Source of the DNA: Massilia sp. Leaf139
GTDB lineage: Bacteria; Pseudomonadota; Gammaproteobacteria; Burkholderiales; Burkholderiaceae_D
Direction: 5' to 3'
Length of the DNA: 64,000 nucleotides
Assembly (NCBI RefSeq): GCF_001424165.1
Contig: NZ_LMOJ01000001.1
Span: forward strand, 337,194-401,193
Each line of letters starts with the position of its first letter. Position 1 is the stretch's first letter. Both the position numbers and the translations under genes were made by a program. Below are positions 46,355 through 57,944 of the stretch, one piece after another. Under the pieces are notes generated by a model. The model was given only the letters and a program-made list of their open reading frames with translations. It was not told the origin of the DNA and ran no database searches.

Positions 46355-46452
46355 CGCATGGGCTCGGGGAGCCCACCCTACGTTACGCCACCGTTCCATG
46401 AACTTGCTACGGATGGTGGTGCACCGTAGGGTGGGCTCAACGAGCCCACGCG
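46355..46452. repeat. Inverted pair of GTAG hairpin repeats (GGGCTC subtype)
   Basis: A reverse unit (46355-46381) folds on TGGGCTC/GAGCCCA with loop CCC; the forward unit (46426-46452) folds on GTGGGCTC/GAGCCCAC with loop AAC. They lie between the convergent M16 and GDSL genes. Confidence 0.86.
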
Positions 46453-46483
46453 TACCTGCGGTCGAATACCGTACCGTCTCAAG

Positions 46484-47854
46484 CTATTGCACCACGCTTT
46501 CCCCCTTCTGCTTCAGCGGCTTCACCGCCGCCGCCCCCAAGGACCTGAACAAACCCAGCGGCACCGCATTGCCCATCGCCTGATACCCCAAATCGTTCGG
46601 ATGCAGATGGTCCCCGCTGTCGTAGGCCGGCAGGAAGCGCGTCGGGTGCGCCGGGTCGCGCGTGGCGAGGTCGAAGTCGATCACGCCGTCGAACTCGTCG
46701 CTCGACCGGATCCAGTTGTTTACGGCCTGGCGCACGACTTCCTTCTCGGGCGAGTAATAGCCCGCGCCTTCGAAGGGCGTCAGGGTCGCGCCGAACACGG
46801 CGATGCCCTTGGCGTGGGCGCGCGCGATCACCTGGCGGTAGCCGGCAATCAGGTCGGCCGCCGGGATTGGACTGGTGGCCGGGCTGTTGCCGATGTCGTT
46901 AATCCCGATCATCAGCGTCATGTAGCGCACGCCCGCGGTGGCCAGGACGTCGCGGTCGAAGCGTTCGAGGATGCTGCGCCCACCCAGCAGGTTCACCGGA
47001 TTGCTCAGCAGGCGGTTGGCGCTGATGCCGCGATTCACCAAACCCAGGCGGCCGTTGATGCCCAGCACAGGATCGCGCACGGTCTGCAGGCGCCGCGCCA
47101 GCCAGTCGGGCCAGCGATTGTTGGTGTCGGGCGTGCTGCGCGTGCCGTCGGTGATCGAGTCGCCCAGGGTCACGATCGCGGCGCCGGCGCCGTCCACGTC
47201 CACTTCGGTAAGGAAGGGCCAGGAGGTGACCGTGCGCTGCACGGGCAGGGTGGCAGCGGCCGTGAAGTCGCCCGGCAGCGAGATGTAGTTGGTTTGCGAG
47301 CCGACGTTGTGGATCGTGTTGGCCTCGACCGTCCCCGGCAAATACAGGCTGATGGCCAGATCCGACAGGGCCGGCACGTTCAGTTCGACGGGATCCGACA
47401 GGATAGGCGCGCCGGGCGGGACCGTGATCGCCGTGTTGCCGCCGAAGGTGAGGGCGAGGTCGGTGCCGGGGGCGACGTCGGAACCGCCGGCGCGCAGGCC
47501 GATGCGGGCCGCGCCGATGCGCAGCGGCGTCGTGCCGAACTCGTTCGACAGGCGGATGCGCACGCGGTTGCCGCCGATGCTGGTATGGACGATCAGGCGC
47601 AGGGTCTGGTCGGTGAAGGTCTGCAGATTGGCTGCTGGCGGCGGGCCGGAGGGCGCCGCGCCCCAGGTACCCGTCCAGCGCTCGGTATGCCAGTCCTGGG
47701 CGCCGGCGTACTGTCCGGGCAGGGCGAGCGCGACCGCGAGCGCGGCGCCGCCGAGCAGCAGGCCGCGGCGCGGTCGGCTTTCCAACGTGGGACGGGAAAA
47801 CAGCGCCGCCGTGCGGCGGACAAGGTCGGACAGGGCGGACGATGTCGGATGCAT
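46484..47854 (-). CDS. Exported SGNH/GDSL hydrolase
   Basis: The 456-residue protein has a long basic N-terminus with a hydrophobic core (RRGLLLGGAALAVALALPGQ), likely an export signal (Tat-like RRG). An N-terminal beta-sandwich (about 55-200, WTGTWGAAPSGPPP) precedes the SGNH domain: block I IVTLGDSITDGT with nucleophile Ser, block III GINDIGN, block V DHLHPNDLGYQ with Asp and His. Such enzymes are secreted esterases or acetylxylan/rhamnogalacturonan-type lipases; this layout recurs in soil bacteria. GAGGAG lies upstream of the start. Confidence 0.9.
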   Translation of the reverse strand: MHPTSSALSDLVRRTAALFSRPTLESRPRRGLLLGGAALAVALALPGQYAGAQDWHTERWTGTWGAAPSGPPPAANLQTFTDQTLRLIVHTSIGGNRVRIRLSNEFGTTPLRIGAARIGLRAGGSDVAPGTDLALTFGGNTAITVPPGAPILSDPVELNVPALSDLAISLYLPGTVEANTIHNVGSQTNYISLPGDFTAAATLPVQRTVTSWPFLTEVDVDGAGAAIVTLGDSITDGTRSTPDTNNRWPDWLARRLQTVRDPVLGINGRLGLVNRGISANRLLSNPVNLLGGRSILERFDRDVLATAGVRYMTLMIGINDIGNSPATSPIPAADLIAGYRQVIARAHAKGIAVFGATLTPFEGAGYYSPEKEVVRQAVNNWIRSSDEFDGVIDFDLATRDPAHPTRFLPAYDSGDHLHPNDLGYQAMGNAVPLGLFRSLGAAAVKPLKQKGESVVQ

Positions 47855-48114
47855 GATCGTGCTCCTCGAAAATTGGTAGGGACGGCTCGACTGGCTGAGC
47901 TCGCGTCCTCCAATCTATGCGGCAGGGATAAGCCGGACAAGGAGGCGACGGACGAGATCGTTGTGCTAGCTCTAAAGTTCCCCTAAAAGCTCATGCATTA
48001 AAGAATTTGTTTGCGTTTGAGCATATAAATAGAACATATATTCTCCTTCCGGCAACAGAAACGGGAATGCCTGCGCTGACGTACAATTGTTGTTTTCTCA
48101 AGGGAGACCGAACC

Positions 48115-49095
48115 ATGCGCGCCATCGAAATCACCCAGCCGGGCAAACCCGAGGTCTTGCAGCCTTGCGAGCGGCCGATGCCGGAACTGAAGGCCGGCGA
48201 AGTCCTGATCCGGGTGCACGCGGCGGGCATCAATCGGCCCGACGTGCTGCAACGCCTGGGGCACTATCCGGTGCCGCCGGGCGCCTCCGACCTGCCGGGG
48301 CTGGAAGTGGCGGGCGAGATCGTCGACGGCGACCTGGAGGGCAGCGGCTTCGTCAGGGGCGACATGGTCTGCGCGCTGGTGCAGGGCGGCGGCTATGCCG
48401 AATACTGCGCCGCACCCCTGGCGCAATGCCTGCCGGTGCCGCAAGGCCTGTCGATGGCGGAAGCGGCTTCGCTGCCGGAAACCTTCTTCACGGTCTGGAC
48501 GAACGTCTTCGACCGCGCGCAGTTGGCGCAGGGCGAGACGCTGCTGGTGCAGGGCGGCACCTCGGGCATCGGCGTGACCGCCATCCAGCTCGCCACGGCC
48601 CTCGGCCACCGCGTGTTCGCCACCGCCGGCAGCGACGAGAAGTGCCGCGCCTGCGAAGAACTCGGCGCCGAGCGCGGGATCAACTACCGCAGCGAGGATT
48701 TCGTGGCGGTGGTGAAGGAGCTCACGGGCGGGAAGGGCGTCGACGTGGTGCTCGACATGGTGGCCGGCGACTACGTCGCGCGCGAGATCGACTGCCTGGC
48801 CGATGACGGCCGCATCGCCCTGATCGCGCTGCTGGGCGGGGCCAAGGCGAATGTGGATCTGGGCCAGGTACTGCGCCGGCGCCTGAGCATCAGCGGCTCG
48901 ACCCTGCGGCCGCGGCCGGTCGCCTTCAAGGGCGCGATCGCGCAAAAGCTGCGCGAGCGGGTGTGGCCGCTGCTCGAAACCGGCAAGGTCAAGCCGGTGA
49001 TCTACAAAACCTTCCCGCTGGAAGAGGCGGCCGCGGCGCATGCGCTGATGGAGTCGAGCACGCATGTGGGGAAGATCGTGTTGCAGGTGGTGTGA
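48115..49095 (+). CDS. qor: Quinone oxidoreductase, zeta-crystallin/PIG3-like MDR
   Basis: The 326-residue zinc-free medium-chain reductase has the GroES-like N-domain (VHAAGINRPDVLQRLGHYP) and a Rossmann NADPH site LLVQGGTSGIGVTAIQLA. PIG3-type members reduce quinones with NADPH. In Burkholderiales this gene usually lies between pnp and tpiA; here it is separated from pnp by 17.8 kb of accessory DNA. ATG 48115 has AGGGAG upstream. TACAAT (48082-48087) is a possible -10. Confidence 0.93.
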   Translation: MRAIEITQPGKPEVLQPCERPMPELKAGEVLIRVHAAGINRPDVLQRLGHYPVPPGASDLPGLEVAGEIVDGDLEGSGFVRGDMVCALVQGGGYAEYCAAPLAQCLPVPQGLSMAEAASLPETFFTVWTNVFDRAQLAQGETLLVQGGTSGIGVTAIQLATALGHRVFATAGSDEKCRACEELGAERGINYRSEDFVAVVKELTGGKGVDVVLDMVAGDYVAREIDCLADDGRIALIALLGGAKANVDLGQVLRRRLSISGSTLRPRPVAFKGAIAQKLRERVWPLLETGKVKPVIYKTFPLEEAAAAHALMESSTHVGKIVLQVV

Positions 49096-49188
49096 GGCGC
49101 GCGGCTGCGCAGCGGCTGTTCGCCGGATCAATCGTGGCGCCGGTTCAAATCCATTGACGTCTTTTCAATACGCCGGCTCAGCCATTGT

Positions 49189-49217
49189 TTGACCGTCCCA
49201 GTAACGGCAGCTAGAAT
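49189..49217 (+). promoter_or_regulatory. tpiA-secG promoter
   Basis: TTGACC (49189-49194), exactly 17 bases, TAGAAT (49212-49217), ending 26 bases before the tpiA start. A good sigma-70 match. Confidence 0.75.
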
Positions 49218-49243
49218 AGCGGGTTATTTGACTGTGGGGTAAT

Positions 49244-49996
49244 ATGCGTCCCAAACTCGTTGTAGGCAACTGGAAGATGAATGGCAGCCGCGCGAACAAC
49301 GCGACGCTGCTGGCTGGTATTGTCGAGGGTCTCGGCCAGGGCAACGGCAAGGCGAGTGCAGCCGTATGTGTGCCGGCACCCTATCTGCATCAATGCGCCG
49401 ATGCGCTCGCCGGCGCCCCGCTGGCCTGGGGCGCGCAGGATGTGTCTGTGCATGCGAGCGGCGCCTACACGGGCGAAGTCGCGGCGGCGATGCTGGCCGA
49501 TTTCGGCTGCCGCTATGTGATCGTCGGCCACTCCGAACGCCGCGCCTACCATGGCGAGAGCGACGAATTGGTGGCGCAAAAGGCGCTGGCGGCATTGAAC
49601 GCCGGCCTGACCCCGATCGTCTGCGTGGGCGAAACGCTCGCGCAGCGCGAGGCGGAACAAACGAATGCCGTCGTCGGCAAGCAGATGGCCGCCGTGCTGG
49701 AACTGCTTGACGAAGGCATGGTGGAGCGTATCGTGGTCGCCTATGAGCCGGTCTGGGCGATCGGTACTGGCAAGACGGCCACGCCGGCCATGGCCCAGGA
49801 AGTGCACGCGCAACTGCGCAGCCAGCTGCGCGCGCGCAGCGCAGCGGCAGCCGACAAGGTCGCGATCCTGTACGGCGGCAGCATGAAGCCGGACAACGCG
49901 GTCGAACTGCTGGCCCAGGCCGACATCGACGGCGGCCTGATCGGGGGCGCGGCGCTCAAGGCGGCCGACTTCCTGGCGATCATACAGGCGGCGTAA
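49244..49996 (+). CDS. tpiA: Triosephosphate isomerase
   Basis: The 250-residue TIM-barrel enzyme interconverts DHAP and glyceraldehyde 3-phosphate. Catalytic residues are K11 (GNWKMNG), H96 (VGHSERR) and E168 ([12 protein letters not shown]); the phosphate loop ends [12 protein letters not shown]. Its own promoter lies just upstream. secG follows, as in most betaproteobacteria. Confidence 0.97.
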   Translation: MRPKLVVGNWKMNGSRANNATLLAGIVEGLGQGNGKASAAVCVPAPYLHQCADALAGAPLAWGAQDVSVHASGAYTGEVAAAMLADFGCRYVIVGHSERRAYHGESDELVAQKALAALNAGLTPIVCVGETLAQREAEQTNAVVGKQMAAVLELLDEGMVERIVVAYEPVWAIGTGKTATPAMAQEVHAQLRSQLRARSAAAADKVAILYGGSMKPDNAVELLAQADIDGGLIGGAALKAADFLAIIQAA

Positions 49997-50071
49997 GGCG
50001 GTCGCCTGACTGGCGGCGGCGATTTCAGAATTCGTAATTTGCAACGTAGTTAAACTTGGAATGGAATTGGT

Positions 50072-50557
50072 ATGAGCGTGATGTTCAATCTTGTTATTGT
50101 CGTGCAGGTTATCTCCGCACTGGCAATCATTGCCCTGGTGCTGCTGCAGCACGGTAAGGGTGCCGATATGGGCGCCGCCTTCGGTTCCGGTGCCTCGGGC
50201 AGTCTGTTCGGCGCCAGCGGTTCGTCGAACTTCCTGTCGAAGTCGACCGCGGTGGCTGCCGCCATCTTCTTCGCTTCGACCCTGTCGCTGGCCTACATGA
50301 GCAACAACCGCACCCCGGGCGCGGCCGCCCCGAGCGGCGGCGTGATGGAGCGCATGGCTGCGCCGGGCAATGGTGTTCCGGCGAATGCCGGCGCCAACGT
50401 GCCGGCCACGACCACCCCGGCCGACGCGCCTGCGCCGACCGCCGGCGTGCCGGCCGCGCCGACGGCCGACGTGCCGCCTGCAGGCCCAGCCGAAACCGTT
50501 CCAGCGACCGTGGCCCCGGCGCCAGCCGCGCAATCGGAACCAGGCCCGGCCAAGTAA
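50072..50557 (+). CDS. secG: Protein translocase subunit SecG
   Basis: The 161-residue protein has two membrane segments (about 5-24 and 55-74) with the family block IALVLLQHGKGADMGAAFGSG between them. The C-terminal half (about 80-161) is an Ala/Pro/Thr-rich tail with no folded look, longer than in E. coli (110 residues) but common in the Burkholderiales. SecG helps SecYEG-mediated export. Confidence 0.94.
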   Translation: MSVMFNLVIVVQVISALAIIALVLLQHGKGADMGAAFGSGASGSLFGASGSSNFLSKSTAVAAAIFFASTLSLAYMSNNRTPGAAAPSGGVMERMAAPGNGVPANAGANVPATTTPADAPAPTAGVPAAPTADVPPAGPAETVPATVAPAPAAQSEPGPAK

Positions 50558-50564
50558 GGTTTGT

Positions 50565-50593
50565 GTAGGGTGGGCGGCTTCATCGTCCACGCG
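50565..50593 (+). repeat. Single GTAG hairpin repeat (after secG)
   Basis: Begins GTAGGGTGGGCGGC and folds on GTGGGCG/CGTCCAC with one G-U pair, ending ACGCG. It lies seven bases after the secG stop. The remaining bases to the tRNA promoter (50594-50784) show no gene. Confidence 0.75.
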
Positions 50594-50784
50594 TGCAGCC
50601 GGCCAGTTGATAGCGGTTGCAAAGCGGGGTCGCAAGCCCCTGGTCGTTCCTCGTAACACCCCGGCATGTGCCCGACCAAGGCAGTTGTCCGGCTCTCATG
50701 CCTCTTTCGCCATGTTTTCAAAGGCATAACGAAGGAAAGTTTGAGAAAAACCCTGTTTTTCCTTGAGATGCCTCAATTTGTGCA

Positions 50785-50814
50785 TTGAAAAAAGGTGCTA
50801 AAGCAGGGTAGAAT
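50785..50814 (+). promoter_or_regulatory. tRNA-Leu promoter
   Basis: TTGAAA (50785-50790), 18-base spacer, TAGAAT (50809-50814), 12 bases before the tRNA. Confidence 0.65.
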
Positions 50815-50825
50815 ACTGGTCTCCA

Positions 50826-50910
50826 GCCGACGTGGTGAAATTGGTAGACACGCTATCTTGAGGGGGTAGTGGCGCAAGCTGTGCGAGTTCGAGTCTCGCC
50901 GTCGGCACCA
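50826..50910 (+). tRNA. tRNA-Leu, anticodon GAG
   Basis: The 85-nt class II tRNA has acceptor stem GCCGACG (50826-50832) with CGTCGGC (50900-50906), encoded CCA (50908-50910), T-arm with GTTCGAGTC and the anticodon stem CTATC/GGTAG with loop TTGAGGG, giving anticodon GAG (codons CUC/CUU). A variable arm of leucine type is present. Position between secG and nuoA is conserved in betaproteobacteria. Confidence 0.96.
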
Positions 50911-50917
50911 AGATACA

Positions 50918-50973
50918 GAAAAAGCCAGCAAGGGCAAACGAGCAATTGCTCTCATGCCTAAGCTGGCTTTTTC
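50918..50973 (+). terminator. Terminator after tRNA-Leu
   Basis: A 12-bp stem GAAAAAGCCAGC (50918-50929) / GCTGGCTTTTTC (50962-50973) encloses a smaller GAGCAATTGCTC palindrome. The T run forms part of the descending arm. The nuo promoter should lie in 50974-51079, where I cannot point to a clear one; an AGGATC/GATCCT inverted repeat is near 50977-50998. Confidence 0.8.
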
Positions 50974-51079
50974 ACGAGGATCAGTCGTACGATCCTGGTG
51001 GCACGTGGCCAGGATTGCGCGATACGGCGCTGCAGGCATGCAGTGGTTTCATCAACCGATCGTTCAAATAGGCTCCATC

Positions 51080-51439
51080 GTGAACCTCGAAAATTACTTC
51101 CCCGTTCTTCTCTTCATCCTGATCGGCGTCGGTGTCGGCGTCGCACCTCAGGTGCTCGGGTACCTGCTCGGGCCGCAGCGTCCCGACGCGGCAAAGCTCT
51201 CTCCCTACGAATGCGGCTTCGAAGCTTTCGAAGACGCGCGCATGAAATTCGACGTCCGCTACTATCTGGTCGCGATTCTGTTTATTTTGTTTGATCTGGA
51301 AACGGCATTCTTCTTCCCATGGGGTGTCTCCATGCGCGAACTGGGCTGGACCGGCTTCATCACGATGATGGTGTTTATCGCCGAGTTCGTCGTCGGTTTC
51401 TGGTACATCTGGAAGAAAGGTGCCCTTGATTGGGAATAA
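51080..51439 (+). CDS. nuoA: NADH-quinone oxidoreductase subunit A
   Basis: The 119-residue membrane subunit has three helices and the conserved loop [21 protein letters not shown] between helices 1 and 2, near the quinone site. The start is a GTG (51080) giving [12 protein letters not shown], the usual length; longer in-frame starts would read into the tRNA terminator. First gene of the complex I operon. Confidence 0.96.
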   Translation: MNLENYFPVLLFILIGVGVGVAPQVLGYLLGPQRPDAAKLSPYECGFEAFEDARMKFDVRYYLVAILFILFDLETAFFFPWGVSMRELGWTGFITMMVFIAEFVVGFWYIWKKGALDWE

Positions 51440-51442
51440 GCC

Positions 51443-51922
51443 ATGGCTATTCATGAAGGCGTTCTAAACGAAGGTTTTATTACCACCACAGCCGATAAGC
51501 TGATCAACTGGGCGCGTACCGGGTCGATGTTCCCGATGACGTTTGGCCTGGCCTGTTGCGCGGTCGAGATGATGCATGTGGGCGCAGCCCGCTATGACCT
51601 CGACCGCTTCGGCATTGTGTTCCGTCCATCCCCGCGCCAGTCCGACGTGATGATCGTCGCCGGCACGCTGTGCAACAAGATGGCGCCGGCGCTGCGCAAG
51701 GTCTACGACCAGATGGCAGAGCCGCGCTGGGTGATCTCGATGGGTTCCTGCGCCAACGGCGGCGGCTACTACCACTACTCGTACTCGGTGGTGCGCGGCT
51801 GCGACCGCATCGTGCCGGTCGACGTCTACGTGCCGGGCTGCCCGCCGACGGCGGAAGCGCTGCTGTACGGCATCATGCAGTTGCAGAACAAGATCAAGCG
51901 CACCAACACCATCGCGCGTTAA
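51443..51922 (+). CDS. nuoB: NADH-quinone oxidoreductase subunit B
   Basis: The 159-residue subunit binds the terminal [4Fe-4S] cluster N2 with C38 and C39 (LACCAVEMM), C103 (GSCANGGG) and C133 ([10 protein letters not shown]). It passes electrons to ubiquinone. It is three bases from nuoA. Confidence 0.97.
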   Translation: MAIHEGVLNEGFITTTADKLINWARTGSMFPMTFGLACCAVEMMHVGAARYDLDRFGIVFRPSPRQSDVMIVAGTLCNKMAPALRKVYDQMAEPRWVISMGSCANGGGYYHYSYSVVRGCDRIVPVDVYVPGCPPTAEALLYGIMQLQNKIKRTNTIAR

Positions 51923-51938
51923 TACTGCCGGAAACACC

Positions 51939-52532
51939 ATGACGACAAAAATCGAAGTCCTCCAACTCGCCCTGGAAAAAGCCCTGGGCGAGGGCGCTGC
52001 CATTTCGGCGGCGCTCGGCGAAGTGACCGTGGTGGTCAAGGCCGCCGACTACCTCAAGGCGATGCAGACCCTGCGCGACGATCCGAGCCTCGCATTCGAG
52101 GAAATGATCGACTTGTGCGGCGTCGACTACTCCCAATATGGGGAAGGCACCTGGGACGGCCCGCGCTACGCGGTCACCACCCACCTGCTGTCGCTGGCGA
52201 ACAACTGGCGCGTGCGCGTGCGCGTGTTCGCGCCCGACGACGAAATGCCGATCGTGGAGTCGATCACCGGCATCTGGCGCGCCGCCAACTGGTACGAGCG
52301 CGAAGCCTTCGACCTGTACGGCATCCTGTTCGACGGACACGGCGACCTGCGCCGCATCCTGACCGACTATGGCTTCATCGGCCACCCGTTCCGCAAGGAC
52401 TTCCCGATTTCGGGCTATGTCGAAATGCGCTACGACCCCGAGCAGAAGCGCGTGATCTACCAACCCGTGACGATCGAGCCGCGTGAAAACATTCCGCGCG
52501 TGATCCGCGAAGAAACCTACGGGATGAAATAA
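51939..52532 (+). CDS. nuoC: NADH-quinone oxidoreductase subunit C
   Basis: The 197-residue peripheral-arm subunit has the 30-kDa signature [20 protein letters not shown] and [19 protein letters not shown]. It is separate from nuoD here (fused in E. coli). It overlaps the nuoD start by one base (TAATG). Confidence 0.96.
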   Translation: MTTKIEVLQLALEKALGEGAAISAALGEVTVVVKAADYLKAMQTLRDDPSLAFEEMIDLCGVDYSQYGEGTWDGPRYAVTTHLLSLANNWRVRVRVFAPDDEMPIVESITGIWRAANWYEREAFDLYGILFDGHGDLRRILTDYGFIGHPFRKDFPISGYVEMRYDPEQKRVIYQPVTIEPRENIPRVIREETYGMK

Positions 52533-53785
52533 TGGCTGAGCTTAAGAATTACACCCTGAACTTTGGTCCGCAGCACCCGGCAGCGCACGGCGTGCTGCGT
52601 CTCGTGCTCGAACTCGACGGCGAAGTGATCCAGCGCGCCGACCCGCACATCGGCCTGCTGCACCGCGGCACCGAGAAGCTGGCCGAAACGCGCACCTATC
52701 TGCAGTCGGTGCCGTACATGGACCGCCTCGACTACGTGTCGATGATGTGCAACGAGCACGGCTACGTGCTGGCCGTGGAAAAGCTGCTCGGCATCGAAGC
52801 GCCGGTGCGCGCGCAGTACATCCGCGTCATGTTCGACGAGATCACCCGTTTGCTGAACCACCTGATGTGGCTGGGCGCGCACGCGCTCGACATCGGCGCC
52901 ATGGGCCCCTTCCTGTACGCCTTCCGCGACCGCGAAGACCTGTTCGACGTGTATGAAGCCGTCTCGGGCGCGCGCATGCACGCGGCCTACTACCGTCCGG
53001 GCGGCGTCTACCGCGACCTGCCGGACCGCATGCCGCAGCACAAGGAATCGATCATCCGCAGCAAGAAGGCGATCGACCAGCTGAACGAAGACCGCCAGGG
53101 CTCGGTGCTCGACTTCATCGAAGCGTTCACGAAACGTTTTGATGGCTATGTCGACGAATACGAGACCCTGCTGACCGATAACCGTATCTGGAAGCAGCGT
53201 ACGGTCGGCATCGGCGTGGTCAGCCCCGAGGATGCGAAGGCGATGGGCTTCACCGGCGCCATGCTGCGCGGTTCGGGCGTGGCGTGGGATCTGCGCAAGA
53301 CCCAGCCCTACGCCGTGTACGACAAGCTCGACTTCGACATCCCGGTCGGCACCAATGGCGACTCCTACGACCGCTACCTGGTGCGCATGGAAGAGATGCG
53401 CCAGTCGAACCGCATCATCAAGCAGTGCATTACCTGGCTGCGTGCGAACCAGGGCCCGGTGATGATCGACAACCACAAGATCGTCCCGCCTGCGCGCGAA
53501 GAGATGAAGTCGAACATGGAATCGCTGATTCACCACTTCAAGCTGTTCACCGAAGGCTTCCACGTCCCGCCGGGCGAGGCCTATGCCGCGGTCGAGCATC
53601 CGAAGGGCGAGTTCGGCATCTATATCGTCTCCGACGGCGCCAACAAGCCATACCGCCTGAAGATCCGTACCCCGGACTATGCGCACCTGCAGAGCCTGGA
53701 CGAGATGGCGCGCGGCCACATGATCGCCGACGCCGTCACGATCATCGGCACCCAGGACATCGTGTTCGGCTCTATTGACCGATAA
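52532..53785 (+). CDS. nuoD: NADH-quinone oxidoreductase subunit D
   Basis: The 417-residue 49-kDa subunit starts [20 protein letters not shown] and has [14 protein letters not shown] and [12 protein letters not shown]; the quinone cavity lies between it and NuoB. Length typical. Confidence 0.97.
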   Translation: MAELKNYTLNFGPQHPAAHGVLRLVLELDGEVIQRADPHIGLLHRGTEKLAETRTYLQSVPYMDRLDYVSMMCNEHGYVLAVEKLLGIEAPVRAQYIRVMFDEITRLLNHLMWLGAHALDIGAMGPFLYAFRDREDLFDVYEAVSGARMHAAYYRPGGVYRDLPDRMPQHKESIIRSKKAIDQLNEDRQGSVLDFIEAFTKRFDGYVDEYETLLTDNRIWKQRTVGIGVVSPEDAKAMGFTGAMLRGSGVAWDLRKTQPYAVYDKLDFDIPVGTNGDSYDRYLVRMEEMRQSNRIIKQCITWLRANQGPVMIDNHKIVPPAREEMKSNMESLIHHFKLFTEGFHVPPGEAYAAVEHPKGEFGIYIVSDGANKPYRLKIRTPDYAHLQSLDEMARGHMIADAVTIIGTQDIVFGSIDR

Positions 53786-53805
53786 GCTCAAAGGCAGAAA
53801 AGATT

Positions 53806-54290
53806 ATGTTGTTATCCGAGCAGTGCTATAAAAAAATCGACCGCGAGTTGGCCAAGTACCCGGCCGACCAGCGCCAGTCGGCCGTGATGGCCGCGCTGGC
53901 CCACGCCCAGGTCGAACTGGGCTGGCTGTCGCCCGATACCATGCAGGAAGTCGCCGACTACATCGGCATGCCGGCCATCGCCGTGCAGGAAGTCGCGACC
54001 TTCTACAACATGTACAACACCCGCCCGGTCGGCAAGCACAAGATCACCGTGTGCACCAACCTGCCGTGCGCGCTGTCGGGCGGCGAGCGCGCGGCGCACC
54101 ACCTGAAGCAGAAACTCGGCGTCGAGTTCCGCGGCACCACTGAAGACGGCCAGTTCACCGTGCTCGAAGGCGAGTGCATGGGCGCCTGCGGCGATGCGCC
54201 GGTCATGCTGGTGAATAACCACCGCATGTGCTCGTTCATGAGCCTCGAGAAAATCGACGCCCTGGTGGAAGAATTGAAGGAAGCGAAGCA

Positions 54291-54294
<4 letters not shown>
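53806..54294 (+). CDS. nuoE: NADH-quinone oxidoreductase subunit E
   Basis: The 162-residue 24-kDa subunit has a thioredoxin-like fold holding the [2Fe-2S] cluster N1a by cysteines in [12 protein letters not shown] and [12 protein letters not shown]. It overlaps nuoF by ATGA. Confidence 0.96.
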
Positions 54295-55586
<1,292 letters not shown>

Positions 55587-55607
55587 GCCAGGTCAGGTAA
55601 CGATCAA

Positions 55608-57944
55608 ATGGTTGAAATTGAATTAGACGGCAAAAAAGTCGAAGTCGCACCAGGTTCCATGGTGATGGACGCCGCAAACAAACTCGGAACCTATATTCCG
55701 CACTTCTGCTATCACAAGAAATTGTCGATCGCGGCCAACTGCCGTATGTGCCTGGTGGAAGTGGAAAAAGCACCGAAGCCGATGCCTGCCTGCGCCACGC
55801 CAGTGTCGCCGGGCATGATCGTGCGTACCCACAGCGACAAGGCCGTGGCCGCGCAGAAGTCGGTCATGGAATTCCTGCTGATTAACCACCCGCTCGATTG
55901 CCCGATCTGCGACCAGGGCGGCGAATGCCAGCTGCAGGATCTGGCCGTCGGCTACGGCAAGAGCAACTCGCGCTACAACGAAGAAAAGCGCGTGGTGGCG
56001 CCGAAGGAAGCCGGCCCGCTGATCTCGATGGAAGAGATGGCGCGCTGCATCCAGTGCACCCGTTGCGTGCGCTTCGGCCAGGAAGTGGCCGGCGTCATGG
56101 AATTCGGCATGCTGGGCCGCGGCGAGCACTCGGAAATCACTACGTTTGTGGGCAAGACCGTCGACTCGGAAGTGTCGGGCAACATGATCGACCTGTGCCC
56201 GGTCGGCGCGCTCACCAGCAAGCCTTTCCGCTACAGCGCACGTCCATGGGAACTGTCGCGCCGCAAGTCGGTATCGCCCCACGATTCGCTCGGCACCAAC
56301 CTGATCGTCCAGGTCAAGGGCGGCAAGGTGATGCGCGTGCTGCCGCTGGAAAATGAACACATCAACGAATGCTGGCTGTCCGATAAAGACCGCTTCTCCT
56401 ACGAAGCGCTGGACAATGCCGACCGCCTGATCAATCCAATGATCAAGCAGGGCGGCGTGTGGCAGGAAACCGACTGGCAGACGGCGCTGGAATACGTGGC
56501 CCATGGCCTGCGTAACATCCGCCACGAGCACGGCGCGGAGAGCATCGCCGCCGTCGGCACCGCCCACTCAACCGTCGAAGAACTGTTCCTGCTAAACAAA
56601 GCCATGCGCGGCTTCGGCGTCAACGCCGTCGACTTCCGCCTGCGCCAGAGCGATTTCGCCCTGGACGGCAGCGTCACGCCATGGCTGGGCATGCCGATCG
56701 CCGAACTGTCGAACCTGAAGCGCGCCTTCGTCATCGGTTCCTTCCTGCGCAAGGATCACCCGCTGGTCGCGACCCGCCTGCGTACCGCAGTCAAGGCCGG
56801 CGCCAAGCTGTCGATCCTGCACGGCGCCGACGACGACAACCTGATCCCGACCGCCAATAAACTGATCGCCGCGCCGAGCGACTGGCTGGCCGTGCTGTCG
56901 GAAGTCGTGTCGGCCGTTGCCGCCGCCAAGGAAACCGCTGCTCCTGCCGGCTTCGAGAACGTGCAGGCCGGCGACGTGGCGAAAGCCATCGCTGCTTCCC
57001 TGGTTGCGATCGACGGCGACGTGCCGGGCGCGATCCTGCTGGGTAACTCGGTGTCGCACCATCCGCAAGCCTCGCAGATCCACGCTGCCGCGCAGTGGAT
57101 CGCCAACGCCACCGGCGCCAAGTTCGGCTATTTCGTCGAAGCGGCGAACACGGTCGGCGGCCACCTGGTGGGCGCAACGACCAATACCGATTTGTTCAGC
57201 GTACCGAAGAAGGCTTATGTCTTGCTTAACGCCGAGCCGGAACTCGATGCCGCGAATCCGCAGCAGGCGCTCGCCGCCCTGGCCGGCGCCGAGATGGTCG
57301 TCGCCATGTCGCCGTTCAAGCACGGTTTCGAGTACGCCGACGTGCTGCTGCCGATCTCGCCGTTCACCGAGACCGCCGGTACCTACGTCAACTGCGAAGG
57401 CCGTGCACAGAGCTTCAACGGCACCGTCAAGCCGCTGGGCGAAACCCGTCCGGCCTGGAAAGTGCTGCGCGTGCTGGGCAACCTGCTAGGCCTGCAAGGC
57501 TTTGATTACGACACCGCCGAATCGATCCGCGACGAAGCGCTGGGCAAGGGCGTGACCGATCTGTCGGCCAGGCTGAACAACGTCGCCAAGCTGGCGCCGC
57601 AAGCAGCAAGCCGCTCGGAAGAGCAAGGCGCGCTGCAACGCATCGCGGACGTGCCGATCTATTTCGCCGACGCCATCGCACGCCGTTCGGAACCGCTGCT
57701 GCGTACGGCCGACGGCCAGCAGCCGCTTGCACGCCTGCCGAAAGCCCTGGCCGAGCGCCTCGGCGTGAAGGCCGGCGACGTCGTCAAGGTCACGCAAGGC
57801 AACGGCAGCGCGCTGCTCGTCGCCGACATCGACGCGCGCCTGCCGGCGAACGTCGTGCGCGTGGCCGCCGCCCACCCGGCGACCGCGACGCTGGGCGCGA
57901 TGTTCGGTTCGATTAATGTTGAAAAAGCAGGGGAGGGCAAGTAA
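55608..57944 (+). CDS. nuoG: NADH-quinone oxidoreductase subunit G
   Basis: The 778-residue 75-kDa subunit has an N-terminal ferredoxin domain with cysteines in [19 protein letters not shown], the His-liganded cluster region [19 protein letters not shown], a third cluster site [11 protein letters not shown], then a molybdopterin-oxidoreductase-like domain (from about 220) without cofactor. The C-terminal MopB-like tail is present. Overlaps nuoH by TAATG. Confidence 0.96.
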   Translation: MVEIELDGKKVEVAPGSMVMDAANKLGTYIPHFCYHKKLSIAANCRMCLVEVEKAPKPMPACATPVSPGMIVRTHSDKAVAAQKSVMEFLLINHPLDCPICDQGGECQLQDLAVGYGKSNSRYNEEKRVVAPKEAGPLISMEEMARCIQCTRCVRFGQEVAGVMEFGMLGRGEHSEITTFVGKTVDSEVSGNMIDLCPVGALTSKPFRYSARPWELSRRKSVSPHDSLGTNLIVQVKGGKVMRVLPLENEHINECWLSDKDRFSYEALDNADRLINPMIKQGGVWQETDWQTALEYVAHGLRNIRHEHGAESIAAVGTAHSTVEELFLLNKAMRGFGVNAVDFRLRQSDFALDGSVTPWLGMPIAELSNLKRAFVIGSFLRKDHPLVATRLRTAVKAGAKLSILHGADDDNLIPTANKLIAAPSDWLAVLSEVVSAVAAAKETAAPAGFENVQAGDVAKAIAASLVAIDGDVPGAILLGNSVSHHPQASQIHAAAQWIANATGAKFGYFVEAANTVGGHLVGATTNTDLFSVPKKAYVLLNAEPELDAANPQQALAALAGAEMVVAMSPFKHGFEYADVLLPISPFTETAGTYVNCEGRAQSFNGTVKPLGETRPAWKVLRVLGNLLGLQGFDYDTAESIRDEALGKGVTDLSARLNNVAKLAPQAASRSEEQGALQRIADVPIYFADAIARRSEPLLRTADGQQPLARLPKALAERLGVKAGDVVKVTQGNGSALLVADIDARLPANVVRVAAAHPATATLGAMFGSINVEKAGEGK

